Of a stretch of DNA of 64,000 bases, positions 14,566 through 23,335 are shown piece by piece. Origin of the DNA: Roseomonas haemaphysalidis (lineage in GTDB: Bacteria > Pseudomonadota > Alphaproteobacteria > Acetobacterales > Acetobacteraceae); NCBI RefSeq assembly GCF_017355405.1, contig NZ_CP061177.1, positions 496,001 through 560,000 on the forward strand, read 5' to 3'. The position numbers were made by a program, and so were the translations under genes. Each line of letters opens with the position of its first letter. Within the stretch, counting starts at the first letter, position 1. The notes beneath the pieces were generated by a model, which saw only the letters and a list, made by a program, of their open reading frames with translations, ran no database searches and was not told the origin of the DNA.

Positions 14566-17481
14566 ATGCGCCTGCGCCACCCCGGCCTCGCCCCCAGCGC
14601 ACCCGCCGGAAGCTTCAGCTTCGACGGCGCCGCCGTCGCGGCGCTGCCGGGCGAGACCATCGCCGCCGCGCTGGCCGCCGCCGGCACCGTGGCGCTGCGC
14701 GCGGCGCCCGACGGCACCATGCGCGGGCTGTGGTGCGGCATGGGTGCCTGCTTCGACTGCGTGGTCACGGTGGACGGCCAGGCCGGGCAGCGCGCCTGCA
14801 TGGTCAAGGCCGCGCCCGGCATGGTGGTGACCAGCGCGCCCGGCGCCACTCATCCCCTGCCTGCCCTGCCGGCCGAGCCGGAAACGGTGGTGGACGTGGC
14901 GGTGATCGGCGGCGGCATCGGCGGGCTGGCGGCGGCGGCACCCCTGGCGGCGGCCGGGCTGCGGGTGGTGATGGTGGATGAGCGCGCCGAGCCGGGCGGG
15001 CAGTATCTCAAGCCCGTCGCCGCCTCCCATGCCGAAACCGGCGGGCCGATCGACCGGCAGTTCGCCGAAAGCGCCCGGCTGCGCGCCGCGGCGCGCGACG
15101 CGGGCGTCGAACTCTGGTCCGACGCCACCGCCTGGTCCGCCTTCGCGCCCGACGAGGTGGCGGTGTTCCAGGCCGGCCGCCCGCGCCTGCTGCGCCCAAG
15201 GCGCCTGCTGCTGGCCCCGGGGGCTTATGAGCGCCCGGTGCCAATCCCCGGCTGGACGCTGCCGGGCGTCATGACCACGGGCGCCGCGCAGACCCTGGCC
15301 CGCGCTTATCGCGTATTTCCCGGCCAGCGCGTGGTGATCGGCGGCAATGGCCCGCTGAACCTGCAGCTGGCGGTGGAGCTGGCGCGGGCCGGGGTGACGG
15401 TGCTGGCGGTGGTGGAGGAAGCCCCCCGCCCCGGATGGCGGGACTGGCGCGCGGCGGTTCGCGCCGCCCGCCACGCGCCGGGGCTGCTGGCGCAGGGCGC
15501 GCGCTACCTGGCCGTGCTGCGGGCGCGGGGCGTGCCGGTGCTTTGGGGCTCGCGCATTGTCGAATGCCGGGGCGGGGCGCGCGTTTCCGCCTGCCGCATC
15601 GCGACGCCGGAGGGCGAGAAGCTGGTGGAGGGGCTGGACGCCGTCACCCTCGGCCACGGCTTCATCCCTTCCACCGAGCTGGCGCGGCAACTGGGCGCGC
15701 GGCACCGCCGCGTGGACCGGCATGTCGGCTTTCTCGCCACGGACACCGCGCCGGACGGGCGCACCAGCCTGGACACCGTCTTCGCCATCGGCGATGGCGC
15801 CGGGCTGGGCGGCGCCATGGTGGCGCGGCACCGCGGCGTGCTGGCGGCCGACACCATCCTGCGAGACCTGGGGGCCGGCCCCCTGCCCGCCGCCGCCCTG
15901 GCCGCGGCCCAGAGCGGCCTCGCCCATGCGGAAGCCTTCCAGGACGCGCTGTGGCGCCTGTTCGCGCCGCCGCCCTTCGATGCCGCCACCATCGCCGACG
16001 AGACCATCGTCTGTCGCTGCGAAAGCGTCACGGCCGGCGCCATGCGCGCCGCCATCGCCACCCACGGCGCCGATGCCGGCACCGTCAAGCGGCTGACCCG
16101 CACCGGCATGGGCCGCTGCCAGGGGCGCAACTGCGCCGCCGTGCTGACCCACCTGGTCGCCGCCGCGGGCGGCGCGCGGCCGGAACCCTTCGCCTTTTTC
16201 GCCCCCCGCCCACCGGCCAAGCCGGTGCCGCTGGCCGCGCTCTCGGCCGAGCAGGCGGAATGGGCCGGCCACCGCCGTACCACGCCCCCCGCCATCGTGC
16301 CGCGTCCCACGCGCCCGCCCGCCGCCGCCCTGCCCGCCCGCACCGTGGACGTGCTGGTGGTCGGCGCCGGCATCGTCGGCGCCTGCGTGGCGCGGGAGCT
16401 GGCGCTGGCGGGGCTGGACGTGCTGGCGCTGGACCGCGACACGCCGGGGCAGCAGGCTTCCACCGCCAATGCCGGCTCGCTGCACGTGCAGCTGCTGTCC
16501 TTCGACTTCGGCGCCAAGGCCGAGGCCGGCGGTGGCCCGGCGGCGCAGACGCTGCGCCTGGGCAACCCCGCCATCGCCTTGTGGCAGGCGCTGGCGGGCG
16601 AGATCGCGCGCGCCGGCGGCACGCCCATCGACCTCGCCATCACCGGCGGGCTGATGGTGGCCGAAACGGAGCGCGACATGGCGTTCCTGCGCCAGAAGGC
16701 GGCCATCGAGGCCCGCTTCGGGGTCGAGACGCAGGTGATCGGCGGCAACGAACTGCACGCCATGGAGCCGCATCTCTCGCCCACGCTGGTCGGTGCCGCC
16801 TATTGCGCGGCCGAGGGCAAGATCAATCCGCTGACCGCCACCTTCGGCGTGCTGAACCTGGCGCGCGCCGCCGGCGCCACCGTGATCGGCGACTGCCCGG
16901 TGCTGGGGATCGAGCGGGACGCGGCGGGCTTCGCCGTTTCCACCGCCGCCGGCCCGCTGCGCGCCCGCCGCATCGTCAACTGCGCCGGGGCCTGGACGCC
17001 GCGCCTCAGCGGCATGGTCGGCCGCCCGGTGCCGGTGGCCGGCGCGCCGCTGCAGATGATGGTGACCGAGCCGGGGCCGAAGCTGGTGTCCCGGCTGATC
17101 GCCCATGCCGACCGGCACCTCAGCCTGAAGCAGGCGGCCAATGGCAGCCTGCTGATCGGCGGCGGCTGGTCCGCCGGGCTGGACGAGGCGACCGGCGCCA
17201 GCACCGCCCTGCGCTGGGCGATGCAGGGCAATGCCTGGGTGGCGCAGCGCGTGCTGCCGGCGGCGGCCCAGTTCCACCTGCTGCGCGTCTGGGCCGGCAT
17301 GAACATCAACATCGACGGCGCGCCGATCCTGGGCGAGATGCCTGATGTGCCGGGGTTCTTCAACTGTGTGACGTCCAACGGCTACACGCTGGCGCCCGTG
17401 GTGGCGCGGATGACCGCGGAGGCGATGCTGCGCGGCGTGTCCGAGATCGACATGGCGCCGTTCACGCTGGATCGGTTTTGA
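14566..17481 (+). CDS. Three-in-one FAD/Fe-S dehydrogenase (HcnA-HcnB-HcnC or D-hydroxyproline dehydrogenase gamma-alpha-beta fusion)
   Basis: A 971-residue chain joining parts normally encoded by three genes. Residues 1-100: a [2Fe-2S] domain with Cys57, Cys62, Cys65 and Cys78. Residues 108-400: a two-dinucleotide oxidoreductase with VIGGGIGG and PGGQYLKP. Residues 480-530: a BFD-like iron-sulfur domain (VCRCESVTAG, GRCQGRNC). Residues 594-960: a DAO-type oxidase with VVGAGIVGACVARELALAG and a C-terminal GMNINIDGAPILGEMPDVPGF block, given here only in part. Family members oxidise D-hydroxyproline, opines or glycine and pass electrons to the membrane. The DapA-family neighbour favours amino-acid catabolism over cyanide synthesis. 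ATG 14566 begins just after the operator. Confidence 0.88.
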   Translation: MRLRHPGLAPSAPAGSFSFDGAAVAALPGETIAAALAAAGTVALRAAPDGTMRGLWCGMGACFDCVVTVDGQAGQRACMVKAAPGMVVTSAPGATHPLPALPAEPETVVDVAVIGGGIGGLAAAAPLAAAGLRVVMVDERAEPGGQYLKPVAASHAETGGPIDRQFAESARLRAAARDAGVELWSDATAWSAFAPDEVAVFQAGRPRLLRPRRLLLAPGAYERPVPIPGWTLPGVMTTGAAQTLARAYRVFPGQRVVIGGNGPLNLQLAVELARAGVTVLAVVEEAPRPGWRDWRAAVRAARHAPGLLAQGARYLAVLRARGVPVLWGSRIVECRGGARVSACRIATPEGEKLVEGLDAVTLGHGFIPSTELARQLGARHRRVDRHVGFLATDTAPDGRTSLDTVFAIGDGAGLGGAMVARHRGVLAADTILRDLGAGPLPAAALAAAQSGLAHAEAFQDALWRLFAPPPFDAATIADETIVCRCESVTAGAMRAAIATHGADAGTVKRLTRTGMGRCQGRNCAAVLTHLVAAAGGARPEPFAFFAPRPPAKPVPLAALSAEQAEWAGHRRTTPPAIVPRPTRPPAAALPARTVDVLVVGAGIVGACVARELALAGLDVLALDRDTPGQQASTANAGSLHVQLLSFDFGAKAEAGGGPAAQTLRLGNPAIALWQALAGEIARAGGTPIDLAITGGLMVAETERDMAFLRQKAAIEARFGVETQVIGGNELHAMEPHLSPTLVGAAYCAAEGKINPLTATFGVLNLARAAGATVIGDCPVLGIERDAAGFAVSTAAGPLRARRIVNCAGAWTPRLSGMVGRPVPVAGAPLQMMVTEPGPKLVSRLIAHADRHLSLKQAANGSLLIGGGWSAGLDEATGASTALRWAMQGNAWVAQRVLPAAAQFHLLRVWAGMNINIDGAPILGEMPDVPGFFNCVTSNGYTLAPVVARMTAEAMLRGVSEIDMAPFTLDRF

Positions 17482-17793
17482 GGCCGGAAGTCCTTCCATG
17501 CCGTCCGTCCTTCCGTGTGGCTGCGGCCATCATCGGCCAGCCCCTCAGGTCCCGGCAGCGCCTTGCGGAAACGAGATGCAGGCCCCGGGGAAGCTCCTCG
17601 GCGCAGGCGAACGGGCGCCGGGCCTGGACGTGCCACGCCTTCTGCACATGCGGCAGCGCCCGACCGCCGTTCCCATCGCCATGCCGCCATCCGCGCGACG
17701 CCGGTTGAGCACGGCTCGTTTTGCATACATCGTGTATTCCGTGATGGTGCCGGCCGGCCGGCGGGCGCCACGTCGCAGCCTGTGAGGTGTGCC
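17482..17793. other. Intergenic region with operator, no gene
   Basis: 312 bases between the fused dehydrogenase and the M20-like hydrolase, both on the plus strand. No credible gene was found. It carries the third ATAC-N5-GTAT palindrome, so the hydrolase has its own promoter here. Confidence 0.55.
17725..17737. promoter_or_regulatory. ATAC-N5-GTAT palindrome, copy 3
   Basis: ATACATCGTGTAT, preceded by TTTTGC, lies 56 bp upstream of the M20-like hydrolase ATG. It matches the two palindromes at 11658 and 14529 in core, spacing and the GC just before it. Confidence 0.65.
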
Positions 17794-19053
17794 ATGCCAG
17801 CCGAGCCCGAACCCGGTATCAATTTCCTGCAAGCGCTGATCCGGCTGGTGCCGCGGGGCGAGGCGGCGGTGCAGGCGCATGTGGCCGGGGCCCTGCGCGC
17901 GCTGGGCTGCGAGGTGGAGGTGCTGCGCTATTCTCCAGGTGACGTCACGATGCGCGACGAATTCGCCGCCGCGCAGTCGCTGGCCGCAGAGCCGCGCGAA
18001 GCGGTGGTGGCCCGGCTGCGCGGGTCGGGCGGCGGACGCAGCGTGATGTTCTTCGCGCACCCTGACGGCGAGGCGGTGCACGGCACCGGGGGCTGGACAC
18101 ATCCGCCGTTCGAAGGCGTGGTTTCCAATGGCCGGCTGCACGGCTGGGGCGTGTCGGACGACCTCGCCGGCGTCGCCAACATGGTGGACTCCCTGCGGCT
18201 GGTGGTGTCGCAGGGCGGCGCGCTGCGCGGCGATGTCATCCTGGCCAGCACGCCCAGCAAGCGGCATGCGCGCGGCATGGCGGCGGTGATGCAGCATGGC
18301 TACCTGGCCGATGCCGCCGTCTACCTGCATCCCGCCGAATCCGGCGCGGGCATGCGGGAGGTGAAGACCTTTGCGGGCGGGCAGCTGTTGTTCACCATCA
18401 CCATCGCCGGGCACCAGCCGCCGACCAGCGAGCCGGACCATACCGCCTTCGCGCATCTTGGGGTCAACCCGGCCGACAAGCTGGTCCTGGTGCTGCAGGC
18501 GCTGCGCGCGCTGGACGCGGCACGCGGCGCGCGGATCCGCAACCCGTCGCTGCAGGATGCGATCGGGCGTTCCACCAACCTGCTGGTCAGCGGCGTCTCG
18601 GCGCCGGGCAAGGCGGGGCGCGTGCCGCTGGAATGCGTCGTCACCTGTGCCCTGTCCTTTCCGCCCGGCGAGCCGATGGCCTCGGCGCAGGCGGAAGTGG
18701 AGGCGGCGCTGCACGAGGCGGCTGCAGGCGATGACTGGCTGCGCCGGAACCCGCCCGTGCTTGCTTGGCTGTCCGGCGTGACCGGCGCCGAGGTAGCGCC
18801 CGACCATCCGCTGTACCAGGTGGTCAGCCGCGCGGTGCAGGACGGCACCGGCGAAGCGCCGCATGTCAACGTGCTGCACACCTCCAGCGACATCCGCGTG
18901 CCGATGGTGCAGCAGGGCATCCCCTGCGTCGGCCTCGGGCCGCTGGGCGGCAACCTGACGCAGAACGGCCGGCACGACGAATGGGTGGACGTGGCCGACT
19001 ACCGGCGGGGGGTCCTGGTTGTCGCTGGCATCATCAACGGTTGGTGCCGCTGA
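17794..19053 (+). CDS. M20-type metallohydrolase, atypical catalytic motif
   Basis: A 419-residue member of the ArgE/DapE/carboxypeptidase G2 group of zinc amidohydrolases. First metal motif: His89 and Asp91 in FFAHPDGEA. Second: Asp in GWGVSDDLAG near 122. The C-terminal His is in NGRHDEWVD. The usual catalytic Glu-Glu pair is missing; the matching stretch reads STPSK (152-156), though Glu182 is nearby. GAGGTG lies 4 bp before the ATG. It may cleave an N-acyl or N-carbamoyl amino acid, but the altered motif makes activity uncertain. Confidence 0.8.
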   Translation: MPAEPEPGINFLQALIRLVPRGEAAVQAHVAGALRALGCEVEVLRYSPGDVTMRDEFAAAQSLAAEPREAVVARLRGSGGGRSVMFFAHPDGEAVHGTGGWTHPPFEGVVSNGRLHGWGVSDDLAGVANMVDSLRLVVSQGGALRGDVILASTPSKRHARGMAAVMQHGYLADAAVYLHPAESGAGMREVKTFAGGQLLFTITIAGHQPPTSEPDHTAFAHLGVNPADKLVLVLQALRALDAARGARIRNPSLQDAIGRSTNLLVSGVSAPGKAGRVPLECVVTCALSFPPGEPMASAQAEVEAALHEAAAGDDWLRRNPPVLAWLSGVTGAEVAPDHPLYQVVSRAVQDGTGEAPHVNVLHTSSDIRVPMVQQGIPCVGLGPLGGNLTQNGRHDEWVDVADYRRGVLVVAGIINGWCR

Positions 19054-19118
19054 GAGTAATCTTCGGATTTCAGCGGCCGGGTCGCACAGCGATGGAACCC
19101 GCGCCGCATCGCCATGCG

Positions 19119-20048
19119 CTATGGCCGGGTGGTGGACGCGGTTCCGGTAAAGGCGGCAGGCGGCACCGCGGCGGCGAAGGCTTCGGCGATCTCGGCGCGG
19201 CGGGCCAGCCAGATCCGGCCACCCAGGGCAGCGAGTTGTTCCAGCACGCCCTCGAAGGCGCGGAAGCGGCCGGGGCGGCCGGCGATGCGCAGGTGGTAGC
19301 CGATGTTCAGCAGCCGCGGGCGGCCACGCTCCGCTTCCGCCAGCAGCACCGCCAGGGCGTCCGCCACGTAGTCCACCATCTCCCCGGCGCGGACGAAGCC
19401 GTTGGGGTGGAAGAACTTCATGTCGTTGGAATCCAGCGCATAGGGCACCACCAGCAGGCCAGGATGCGCCGGGTCATGATACGGCAGGTCATCGTCAAAG
19501 GCGTTGGACGTATAGCGGAAGCCCTGCTCCAGCAGCAGCCCGCGCGTCCAGGCGCTTTCCGCGCCGCGGCAGAAGAAGCCGCGCGGCCGCTGGCCGGTGG
19601 CCTGCGCGATGGCCTCGGCGCAGCGCGCCAGGTCCGCCGCCTCGGCATCGCGTGAGGCATAGTCGGCATGCGGGCGCCACAGCCAGCCATGCGCGGCTGC
19701 CTCGTGCCCCGCCGCCACGGCGGCGCGGGCCAGGGCTGGGGCGCGCTGCACGGCGCGGCCGCACATCAGAAAGGTGGCGGGCACCCTGTGCTGCTCCAGC
19801 GCCTCCAGCATCCTCCAGATGCCGGCACGGGTGCCATAAGCAAAGATCTGTTCCTGCCCCATGTCCCGCACGCCAGCAGGCACCACGCTCAGCACCTCTC
19901 CCATGCGCTCGGACTGCGGGTCACCGTCACCGACCTGCTGCTCGGCGCCCTCTTCCAGGTTCACCGCCACGGAAACCGCCAGGCGGGCCCCATTGGGCCA
20001 GCGCAGGTCCGGCCACTGGCCGCCATAGCCGATCAGGTCGCGCGCCAT
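19119..20048 (-). CDS. PuuE-like allantoinase/polysaccharide deacetylase paralogue
   Basis: A 309-residue NodB-fold deacetylase resembling metal-free allantoinase PuuE. Shared features are MARDLIGYGGQWPDLRWP at the start, FAYGTRAGIWRML, GHEAAAHGW, RGFFCRGAES and LVVPYALDSNDMKF. It is clearly diverged from the more canonical copy at 24823, and the segment after GHE is AAAHGWLW instead of the CCHGWRW type. It may act on a related ureide or imide. Its gene starts 331 bp from the divergent importer operon and converges on the M20-like gene. Confidence 0.82.
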   Translation of the reverse strand: MARDLIGYGGQWPDLRWPNGARLAVSVAVNLEEGAEQQVGDGDPQSERMGEVLSVVPAGVRDMGQEQIFAYGTRAGIWRMLEALEQHRVPATFLMCGRAVQRAPALARAAVAAGHEAAAHGWLWRPHADYASRDAEAADLARCAEAIAQATGQRPRGFFCRGAESAWTRGLLLEQGFRYTSNAFDDDLPYHDPAHPGLLVVPYALDSNDMKFFHPNGFVRAGEMVDYVADALAVLLAEAERGRPRLLNIGYHLRIAGRPGRFRAFEGVLEQLAALGGRIWLARRAEIAEAFAAAVPPAAFTGTASTTRP

Positions 20049-20379
20049 GCCGTTGCTCTCCTTCGCCGCGCCACATTTCCTGGCAAGGGCGGGGCCACTC
20101 GGCGCGGCGCCTGCCGCTTTCGGCCGTCTGCGCCTCGCACAAGAATGGACGCTGCCGCTGTTGCTCAAAATATGGACGAACGGCGTTCGAATGCTTGCGC
20201 CGCGATCATCTCCGATACGCCTTGCAGCAGAATGGCCGATGCCGAACGCACGGCCCGGGATGTAGCCGAGGTTCCAACGCAGCCGCCCTTCCCGGACAAC
20301 GGGCCTCGGCCAGGCCGGGCAAAGCCGGCAGGCCGGAGAGTTTGCTTTCCATGGCATGCGACTTGCTCATGCAGGCCTG
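20049..20379. other. Divergent intergenic region with candidate operators, no gene
   Basis: 331 bases between the PuuE-like gene and the Pot-type importer operon. No gene was recognised. It holds an inverted repeat CGAAC-N3-GTTCG at 20177-20189 next to an AT-rich CAAAATATGG stretch, and the word ATGGACG occurs twice 20-odd bases apart just upstream. These are plausible regulator sites for two divergent promoters, without further proof. Confidence 0.45.
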
Positions 20380-21483
20380 ATGTCGGACCTCGCCGCGCGC
20401 CCCAAAGGACACCGCCTGGACATGGATGGCATCCGCGTCCGCTATGGCCAGTCCCTTGCCGTGAACGACGTGACGCTGACCGTACAGCCGGGGGAGATCC
20501 TGGCGCTGCTTGGCCCTTCCGGCTGCGGCAAGACCACGCTGCTCCGCACGGTCGCGGGCTTCATCCAGGCCGAGGCCGGGCGGGTGCTGGTGGATGGCGC
20601 GCCGGTGGACCACCTGCCGCCCGGCAAGCGCGGCGTCGGCATTGTTTTCCAGTCCTACGCACTGTTCCCGCACATGAGCGCGGCACAGAATGTCGCCTAC
20701 GGGCTGGAGGCGCGCGGACAACCCAAGGCGGATATCGGGCGTCGTGTCGAGGCGGCGCTGGCGGCGGTGCGGATGGAGGGCTTCGCGGAACGCCGGCCGC
20801 GCGCGCTTTCCGGCGGGCAGCAACAGCGCGTGGCGCTGGCCCGCGCCCTGGCCATCGAACCTTCCATCCTGTTGCTGGACGAACCCTTCGCGGCGCTGGA
20901 CCGCGCGCTGCGGCTGGACCTGCAGTTGGAGATCAAGCGGCTGCAACGGCGCTTCGGCGTCACCGCCGTGCTGGTCACGCACGACCAGGACGAGGCGATG
21001 AGCATGGCCGACCGCATGGCGGTGATGCGCGGCGGCCGGGTGGAACAGGTGGACGCGCCCGCCACGGTCTATGACGCGCCGGCCACCCCCTTCGTCGCCG
21101 GCTTTGTCGGGACCAGCAACCGGCTGCATGGACGTGTCGAGGCGCGGCAGGGCGCGGATTACCGCGTGCGGCTGGACGTGGGCGCCAGCGTCACGGTGGC
21201 CAGCGCGCGCGGCTTCGCGGTGGGGGAACGGGTGCTGCTCTGCGCCCGACCGGAGCACCTGACGCTGCGCGACGCCGGCACGGAGGCGCCGGACAGTTGG
21301 CCGGCGCGGCTGCGCCTGTCCCTGCCGCTCGGCCCCGCCGTTGTGCACGACGTGGAGGCCGGCTCCACCGAGCTGAAGCTGCATGCCGCGCGGCACGGCC
21401 CGCCCCCCGAGCCGGGGCCGGTGCGCATCGCGCTGCTGCCGAGTGCTTTGCCCGCCCTTTTCCCCATCGGAGACGCCGCATGA
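20380..21483 (+). CDS. Pot-type ABC transporter ATP-binding protein
   Basis: A 367-residue ATPase of the spermidine/putrescine-iron-thiamine (PotA/FbpC) group. It has Walker A GPSGCGKTT, Q-loop FQSYALFPHM, signature LSGGQQQR, Walker B LLLDEPFAALD and H-loop VTHDQDEA, followed by a TOBE-like regulatory domain from about residue 240. It powers the importer encoded by the next three genes. The stop overlaps the binding-protein ATG (ATGA). An upstream in-frame ATG at 20356 is possible. Confidence 0.92.
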   Translation: MSDLAARPKGHRLDMDGIRVRYGQSLAVNDVTLTVQPGEILALLGPSGCGKTTLLRTVAGFIQAEAGRVLVDGAPVDHLPPGKRGVGIVFQSYALFPHMSAAQNVAYGLEARGQPKADIGRRVEAALAAVRMEGFAERRPRALSGGQQQRVALARALAIEPSILLLDEPFAALDRALRLDLQLEIKRLQRRFGVTAVLVTHDQDEAMSMADRMAVMRGGRVEQVDAPATVYDAPATPFVAGFVGTSNRLHGRVEARQGADYRVRLDVGASVTVASARGFAVGERVLLCARPEHLTLRDAGTEAPDSWPARLRLSLPLGPAVVHDVEAGSTELKLHAARHGPPPEPGPVRIALLPSALPALFPIGDAA

Positions 21484-22508
21484 CGCTTCTGACCCGCCGC
21501 ACGCTGATGGGCGCCGCCCTCGGCACCTTGGGCACCGCCGGCCTGCCCTTGCGCGCGGCGAGGGCCGCCGGCAGCATGACCGCCGCCGTCTATCCCGGCG
21601 GCTGGGACGAAGGGCTGCGCGCCGTGCTGGCCCCCGCGCTGAAGCAGGCCCACGGGGTGGACGTGGCCTTCGAGCCGCTGTTCGCCGTGGACCAGATCGC
21701 CAAGGCACGCGCCGCGCGCGGCATGGCGCCATTCGACGTCTTTGTGCTGGATCCGGGCCCGCGCGTCAGCGGCATTGACCTCAACCTGTTCGAGCCGTTC
21801 GACGCCACGCGCCTGAGCAACCGCGACAAGCTGCCGGTCGGCTATGCCGATGCCTCCGGCGCCGGTGTCGCGGCGCAGGTGGTCGGCATCGCCTACAACC
21901 CCAAGAAAGTGGCCAAGCCCGCTGGCTGGCGGGACCTGTTCAAGCCGGAATTCGCCAGGCACCTGGGCCTGACCGGCTTTGGAACCACCTTCGGCACCAT
22001 CTCGTTGATCGAGATGGCCAAGACCGTCGGCGGCTCGGAAACCGACGTGGAGCCGCTCTTCGCCGAGCTGCGCAAGATCCTGCCCCTGGTGCCGGCGGTG
22101 GCCCAGCCGGCGGCGATGCCCGGGCTGTTCCAGCAGGGGCAGATCGACATCATGTACACCAACACCTACACCGTGACCCTGCTGAAATCCCGTGGCGTGG
22201 ACATCGAGTTCGCGGTTCCGGAAACCGGCGCCGCGGCCTTCGGCACCACCATGCACATCGCCCGCGGCAGCAAGAATATCGAGCAGTCCTACCAGTACAT
22301 CGACACCATGATCAGCACGCCGGTGCAGGCGGCGCTGTCGCAGGCGCCGTATTTTTTTGTGCCGGTCAACACGGGCGTGCAGCCGGGCGCCGACGTGCCA
22401 ATGCGCTCGATCGACGAGCTGAAGAATTTCGTCACGCATGACTGGAGCAAGATCAACCCGCTGCGCGCGCGCTGGATCGACCGCTTCAACCGCGAGATGG
22501 CGAAGTGA
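21480..22508 (+). CDS. Pot-type periplasmic substrate-binding protein
   Basis: A 342-residue exported binding protein with a Tat-like leader (LTRRTLMGAALG...ARAAG). The mature part resembles PotD/ferric-type binding proteins: MTAAVYPGGWDEGLRAVL, PFDVFVLDPGP, VVGIAYNPKKV, TGFGTTFGTISLIEM and GLFQQGQIDIMYTN. The start overlaps the ATPase stop and the stop overlaps the permease GTG, so expression is tightly coupled. The ligand is unknown; linkage to allA in the same operon suggests allantoin or a derived ureide. Confidence 0.9.
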   Translation: MTLLTRRTLMGAALGTLGTAGLPLRAARAAGSMTAAVYPGGWDEGLRAVLAPALKQAHGVDVAFEPLFAVDQIAKARAARGMAPFDVFVLDPGPRVSGIDLNLFEPFDATRLSNRDKLPVGYADASGAGVAAQVVGIAYNPKKVAKPAGWRDLFKPEFARHLGLTGFGTTFGTISLIEMAKTVGGSETDVEPLFAELRKILPLVPAVAQPAAMPGLFQQGQIDIMYTNTYTVTLLKSRGVDIEFAVPETGAAAFGTTMHIARGSKNIEQSYQYIDTMISTPVQAALSQAPYFFVPVNTGVQPGADVPMRSIDELKNFVTHDWSKINPLRARWIDRFNREMAK

Positions 22509-23335
22509 ACGAGGCGGGCGCGTGGCGGCTGGCGCTGCCACTCGCCTTCGCGCAGGCGGCGTTCTTTCTGGCGCCGCTGCTGCTGCTGGCCGCCACCTCG
22601 CTGGCCACCGACGAGAACCTGGCCCGCTTCAGCGTGAGCGCCTGGACCGACGTGCTGGGGGATGGCTTCCACCTGCGCGCCATCCTCAACACGCTGCGCC
22701 TCGGCGCCTTCACGGTGCTGGCCACGCTGTTGCTGGCGGTGCCGCTGGCGCTGCTACACCTGGTGGCCGGGCCACGGCTGAAGCGCCTCATCCTGCTGGC
22801 CGCCGTGCTGCCGCTGCTGACCTCGGTGGTGGTGCGGACCTTCGCCTGGATCGTCATCCTGGGGCGGGAGGGGGTGATCAACACCGCCCTGCTGGCCACC
22901 GGTGCCGTCGCCGCGCCGGTGCCGCTGCTGCAAACCGAGCACGGGCTGGTGCTGGCGCTGACGCAGATCGAGATGCCGCTGATGCTGCTGCCGCTGATCG
23001 CCGCACTGGGGCGGATCGACCCTTCGCTGCTGGATGCCTCCTCGGCGCTCGGCGCCTCGCTGGCGCGCACGCTGCGGCGGGTGGTGCTGCCGATGGCGCT
23101 GCCCGGGCTGTTGGCGGGCTGCACCCTGGTCTTCGCCAGCGCCTGCACCGCCTTTATCTCGCAATCCGTGATCGGCGGCGGGCGGCTGGCCTACCTGCCC
23201 ATGCTGGTGTGGCAGCAGGCGATGGTGGTTTTCAACTGGCCGCTGGCCGCGGCACTGGCGTTGACGCTGATGGGCTCCGTGCTCACCGTCGCCGCAGCGC
23301 TTTCCCTACTCAGCCAAAGGGCGGCGCATGCATAG
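22505..23335 (+). CDS. Pot-type ABC transporter permease 1 (PotB-like)
   Basis: A 276-residue inner-membrane permease starting with GTG in the binding-protein stop. Six hydrophobic segments are visible, with the EAA loop DASSALGASLARTLRRVVLPMALPG split by the family pattern. It forms the channel with the next gene product. The stop overlaps the following gene by 8 bp. Confidence 0.9.
   Translation: MNEAGAWRLALPLAFAQAAFFLAPLLLLAATSLATDENLARFSVSAWTDVLGDGFHLRAILNTLRLGAFTVLATLLLAVPLALLHLVAGPRLKRLILLAAVLPLLTSVVVRTFAWIVILGREGVINTALLATGAVAAPVPLLQTEHGLVLALTQIEMPLMLLPLIAALGRIDPSLLDASSALGASLARTLRRVVLPMALPGLLAGCTLVFASACTAFISQSVIGGGRLAYLPMLVWQQAMVVFNWPLAAALALTLMGSVLTVAAALSLLSQRAAHA

Noticed and set aside
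14566..17481. Hydrogen cyanide synthase as the function of the fused dehydrogenase
   Set aside because: Domain make-up fits HcnABC, but the DapA-family and GntR neighbours point to amino-acid breakdown, and cyanide synthase is usually three separate genes.
14473..17499. A 1008-codon open frame on the minus strand across the fused dehydrogenase
   Set aside because: It is antisense to a gene with clear cofactor motifs. Its translation is low-complexity Gly/Arg/His-rich, typical of open frames opposite GC-rich genes.
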